A stretch of 64,000 nucleotides of DNA from SIG603 sp964370635 (GTDB lineage: Bacteria > Bacillota > Clostridia > Oscillospirales > Acutalibacteraceae). The DNA lies in NCBI GenBank assembly GCA_964370635.1, contig CAYJJU010000003.1, forward strand, positions 1-64,000, given 5' to 3'. Below the pieces are notes generated by a model. That model worked only from the letters and a program-made list of their open reading frames with translations. It ran no database searches and was not told the DNA's origin. Position numbers and translations under genes: made by a program. Below, piece by piece: positions 61,872 through 64,000 of this stretch (the first letter of the stretch is position 1; every line of letters begins with the position of its first letter).

Positions 61872-63221
61872 TTATAATTTTGCAATTATTTCCCTGCCCC
61901 GTGCCACATCTTTAACTATGCCTAGGGCTATAAGCTGAGTGATTATGTTGCCAAGCGCCGTGGCTTCTACTTGGCCTTTGTGCACGGGAAGGCCGCTGTA
62001 CTTTTCTGTAAGGCTACAAAGAAGGTCGGACTGAGAGCCACCGCCAAAAATGTAAAGCGCACTAAATTTTTTATCTGTAATTTTAGAAAGTTTTTTCAGT
62101 GTTTTTGAATATTTTTCGGCAAGGCTTTTGTATATGCACAGGCAGTATTCACCCACTGTTTGCGGAACATAAAGCCCGTGCTTTTTGCAGTGCTCCGCTA
62201 TTTTTTTAGGCATGTCGTTTGGCGACACAAAGTGTGGGTCGTCTACGTTTATGATTGAAACTTTTGAAGTGCAAGCCTTCGCCATTTCTTCAAGCTGTGC
62301 ATATGTGTAGCTATTTCCGTTTAATTTCCACTGCCTGCGACACTCTTGAATTAGCCAAAGGCCTGTGATATTTGTCAGGTAGTTAATTTTTCCATTTGCG
62401 CCTATTTCGCTTGAAAAACCCATTTCATAGCTCTCTTTTGACAAAATAGGACGGGGAAGCTCTGTGCCAAGCAGTGACCATGTCCCACAGGATAAAAACG
62501 CTATGTCGTCCTCGTTTGTTGGCAGTGCCACAACGGCAGACTGCGTGTCATGTCCTGCGACGCTTATCACTTTTGCGCCTTTATATTCTCCAATAATCGT
62601 GGCACTAGAAACTATTTTTGGAAACAAGTCTTTTTTTATCTTAAAGACATCAAGCACTTTCTCGCAAAGAGCCTTTGTCCTAGGGTCGCATAGCTGTGAT
62701 GTGGAAAATATTGTTTGCTCGCACACCATGTTTTTGCATAGTATATATGAAAACAAGTCGGGCATAAACAGCAGTTTATCCGCCTTTTCCAAGTTTTCAT
62801 CGCAAAGAAGCTGGGTGAGCGTGTTTATCTCCATTATTTGCGTTCCCGTTTTTGCATAAAGCTCTTCAAATGGCATCAGTTTTTCTAGCTTTTCAAGCAC
62901 GCCATTTGTCCTGCTGTCACGATAAGATACAGGAAGCGATATTAGCTCTCCATCTTTATCAAGCAAGCCATAGTCAAGCCCCCATGTGTCAAAGGCTATG
63001 CTGTCTATTTCTTTTGCCTTGTCTATTGCGGTGTATACTTCTTTCATGAGAGAGTGAAAATCCCAACAGAGCTTGCCCTCAAATGTGACTAAATTATTTT
63101 CAAAGCGGTGTATGACCTCGTATTCGAGTGTAGTTCCGTCGTATTTGCCTAAAACCGCACGTCCGCTAGATGCGCCAAAGTCAAAGGCTAGTACTCTGGT
63201 GTTTTGCACCTTGTTAAGCAT
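61872..63221 (-). CDS. RhaB-family carbohydrate kinase, probable L-fuculokinase
   Basis: The 449-residue FGGY kinase has the family segments DFGASSGRAVLGKYDG, DTWGLDYGLLDKDGE, CGTWSLLGTELPRPI and FGGGSQSDLLCSLT, most like rhamnulokinase. Its neighbour just upstream (21 bases) is L-fucose isomerase, so the in vivo substrate is probably L-fuculose; RhaB-type kinases filling the FucK slot are common in clostridia. GGAG precedes the ATG. Confidence 0.88.
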   Translation of the reverse strand: MLNKVQNTRVLAFDFGASSGRAVLGKYDGTTLEYEVIHRFENNLVTFEGKLCWDFHSLMKEVYTAIDKAKEIDSIAFDTWGLDYGLLDKDGELISLPVSYRDSRTNGVLEKLEKLMPFEELYAKTGTQIMEINTLTQLLCDENLEKADKLLFMPDLFSYILCKNMVCEQTIFSTSQLCDPRTKALCEKVLDVFKIKKDLFPKIVSSATIIGEYKGAKVISVAGHDTQSAVVALPTNEDDIAFLSCGTWSLLGTELPRPILSKESYEMGFSSEIGANGKINYLTNITGLWLIQECRRQWKLNGNSYTYAQLEEMAKACTSKVSIINVDDPHFVSPNDMPKKIAEHCKKHGLYVPQTVGEYCLCIYKSLAEKYSKTLKKLSKITDKKFSALYIFGGGSQSDLLCSLTEKYSGLPVHKGQVEATALGNIITQLIALGIVKDVARGREIIAKL

Positions 63222-63241
63222 AATATTATACTCCGTTTCTT

Positions 63242-64000
63242 TTATCGGTAAAGTGCACCGTAGTTTTCGCAGGCCCTATAGTCTTGCCCTTCCTTATCCA
63301 TGCCAAAAGCGCTCCAGCAAGCCGGTCTGAAAATGTCTTTTTCCGCCACATTGTGCATGCTGATAGGTATTCTTAGCATGGAGCACATGGAAATAATGTC
63401 GGCACCAATGTGACCATGGCTTATTGCGCCGTGGTTTGCGCCCCAGTTATTCATGACATCATAGGTGCTTTTAAATGCGCCCTCTCCCGTTGTGCGTGGA
63501 ACAAACCAAGTGCAAGGCCAAGTGTAGTTTGTTATATTCCATATTTTGTCGGACACGTCTTCGGGCAGTTTAATCGTCCAACCCTCGGCTATTTGAACGA
63601 CTGGGCCTATGCCTTTTACTAAATTTAACCTTATCATAGTGACAGGCATTTGCGCATCTGTTAAAAATCTTGAAGAGTAACCGCCTCCACGGAAATATCC
63701 AAACTCTGCCGCACACCACTGCGTGGCATCTGTAATGGCTTTCATGTCTTTTTCTGTGACATCATACCATGGCTTAATGCAGTTGTTGCCGTCAAAATCA
63801 AGGGCTGCGCCACTGCCGTCAAGGCATGCCGCACCGCTGTTTATCAAGTGAATAAAACCGCCATTTTCCTTTGCAACTCCGCTAAGCTCATGCCCTGTTT
63901 GAGCCTTTACAGCCTCGGGACTCCAATAGGTGCGCACGTCTGCAAAAATTTGAGCCTTGTTTGTAAGGAGCTTCATAAATAGCATGCTTATGCCGTTTAG
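63242..64000 (-). CDS. fucI: L-fucose isomerase, 3' part (cut by the window end)
   Basis: The 252 visible residues match the C-terminal part of FucI: VRTYWSPEAV, HGHIGADIISMCSMLRIP and GMDKEGQDYRACENYG. It converts L-fucose to L-fuculose, upstream of the kinase gene. The frame is open to the last base of the window (LNGIS before the first visible Met), so the 5' end lies outside; the Met at 63985 is internal. Confidence 0.93.
   Translation of the reverse strand, partial: LNGISMLFMKLLTNKAQIFADVRTYWSPEAVKAQTGHELSGVAKENGGFIHLINSGAACLDGSGAALDFDGNNCIKPWYDVTEKDMKAITDATQWCAAEFGYFRGGGYSSRFLTDAQMPVTMIRLNLVKGIGPVVQIAEGWTIKLPEDVSDKIWNITNYTWPCTWFVPRTTGEGAFKSTYDVMNNWGANHGAISHGHIGADIISMCSMLRIPISMHNVAEKDIFRPACWSAFGMDKEGQDYRACENYGALYR

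Overview
This window looks like a chromosomal segment of a low-GC, Gram-positive anaerobe of the class Clostridia (Bacillota), probably gut-associated. The evidence is the fabT-fabH-fabD-fabG-fabF-accB-fabZ-accC-accD-accA cluster in clostridial order, a TPP riboswitch in front of the ECF substrate-binding protein ThiT, type III glutamine synthetase (GlnN), the DapL branch of diaminopimelate synthesis, an Amt-PII fusion, a NitR-type ANTAR antiterminator, GGAGG-type ribosome binding sites and many A/T-rich intergenic repeats. I see no rRNA, tRNA, CRISPR array, prophage or transposase gene. Genus-level identity cannot be read from the sequence alone.

Layout: 0.1-2.3 kb, polynucleotide phosphorylase (minus strand). 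2.5-11.1 kb, type II fatty-acid synthesis and acetyl-CoA carboxylase operon led by a MarR-type regulator with a palindromic operator; acpP and an enoyl-ACP reductase are absent. 11.1-11.9 kb, TPP riboswitch and thiT. 12.1-18.2 kb, two membrane-bound c-di-GMP proteins, one with an unusual FIST-EAL-dCache-GGDEF layout. 18.4-21.7 kb, an M23 peptidase and cysE-cysS. 22-24.8 kb, a GH42 beta-galactosidase whose 3' end is duplicated on the far side of a phd-doc toxin-antitoxin pair. 25-36 kb, a PRPP synthetase-like protein, a RICIN protein with a histone-H1-like tail, a CtpE-like P-type ATPase, recA-recX, a MazG-like protein, rimO, a lipoprotein foldase and an uncharacterised three-gene set. 36-43.6 kb, a phosphodiesterase, phosphoglucomutase, rpsO, a diguanylate cyclase and a FucI-like isomerase with xylulokinase.

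43.6-61.6 kb is a nitrogen block. gltB-gltD-(GlnA-like)-nitR-purF-dapF-pyrG-dapL is tightly packed or overlapping, followed by asnA-glnN and amt-glnK. Three leaders here (gltB, asnA, amt) carry the same arrangement: a small hairpin with a six-base loop having A at position 1 and G at position 4, overlapping the 5' arm of an intrinsic terminator. That is the geometry expected for ANTAR-protein antitermination. The ANTAR protein encoded in the block lacks the receiver phospho-acceptor Asp, appears to start at a non-AUG codon, and sits directly after a GlnA-like protein that has lost key active-site residues. I infer a regulatory pair (degenerate GlnA as glutamine sensor, NitR as RNA-binding antiterminator) controlling ammonium uptake and assimilation; this is the most interesting system in the window. 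61.9-64 kb holds a RhaB-family kinase and the 3' part of L-fucose isomerase (minus strand), cut by the window end.

Intergenic space is rich in repeats of at least three families: (1) heptanucleotide-armed elements at seven or more places; (2) a miniature element with terminal inverted repeats at 11951 and 26211; (3) a ~200-bp structured element at 38370 and 61621 whose internal hairpin differs in sequence but stays fully paired, flanked on both sides by copies of the same palindrome.
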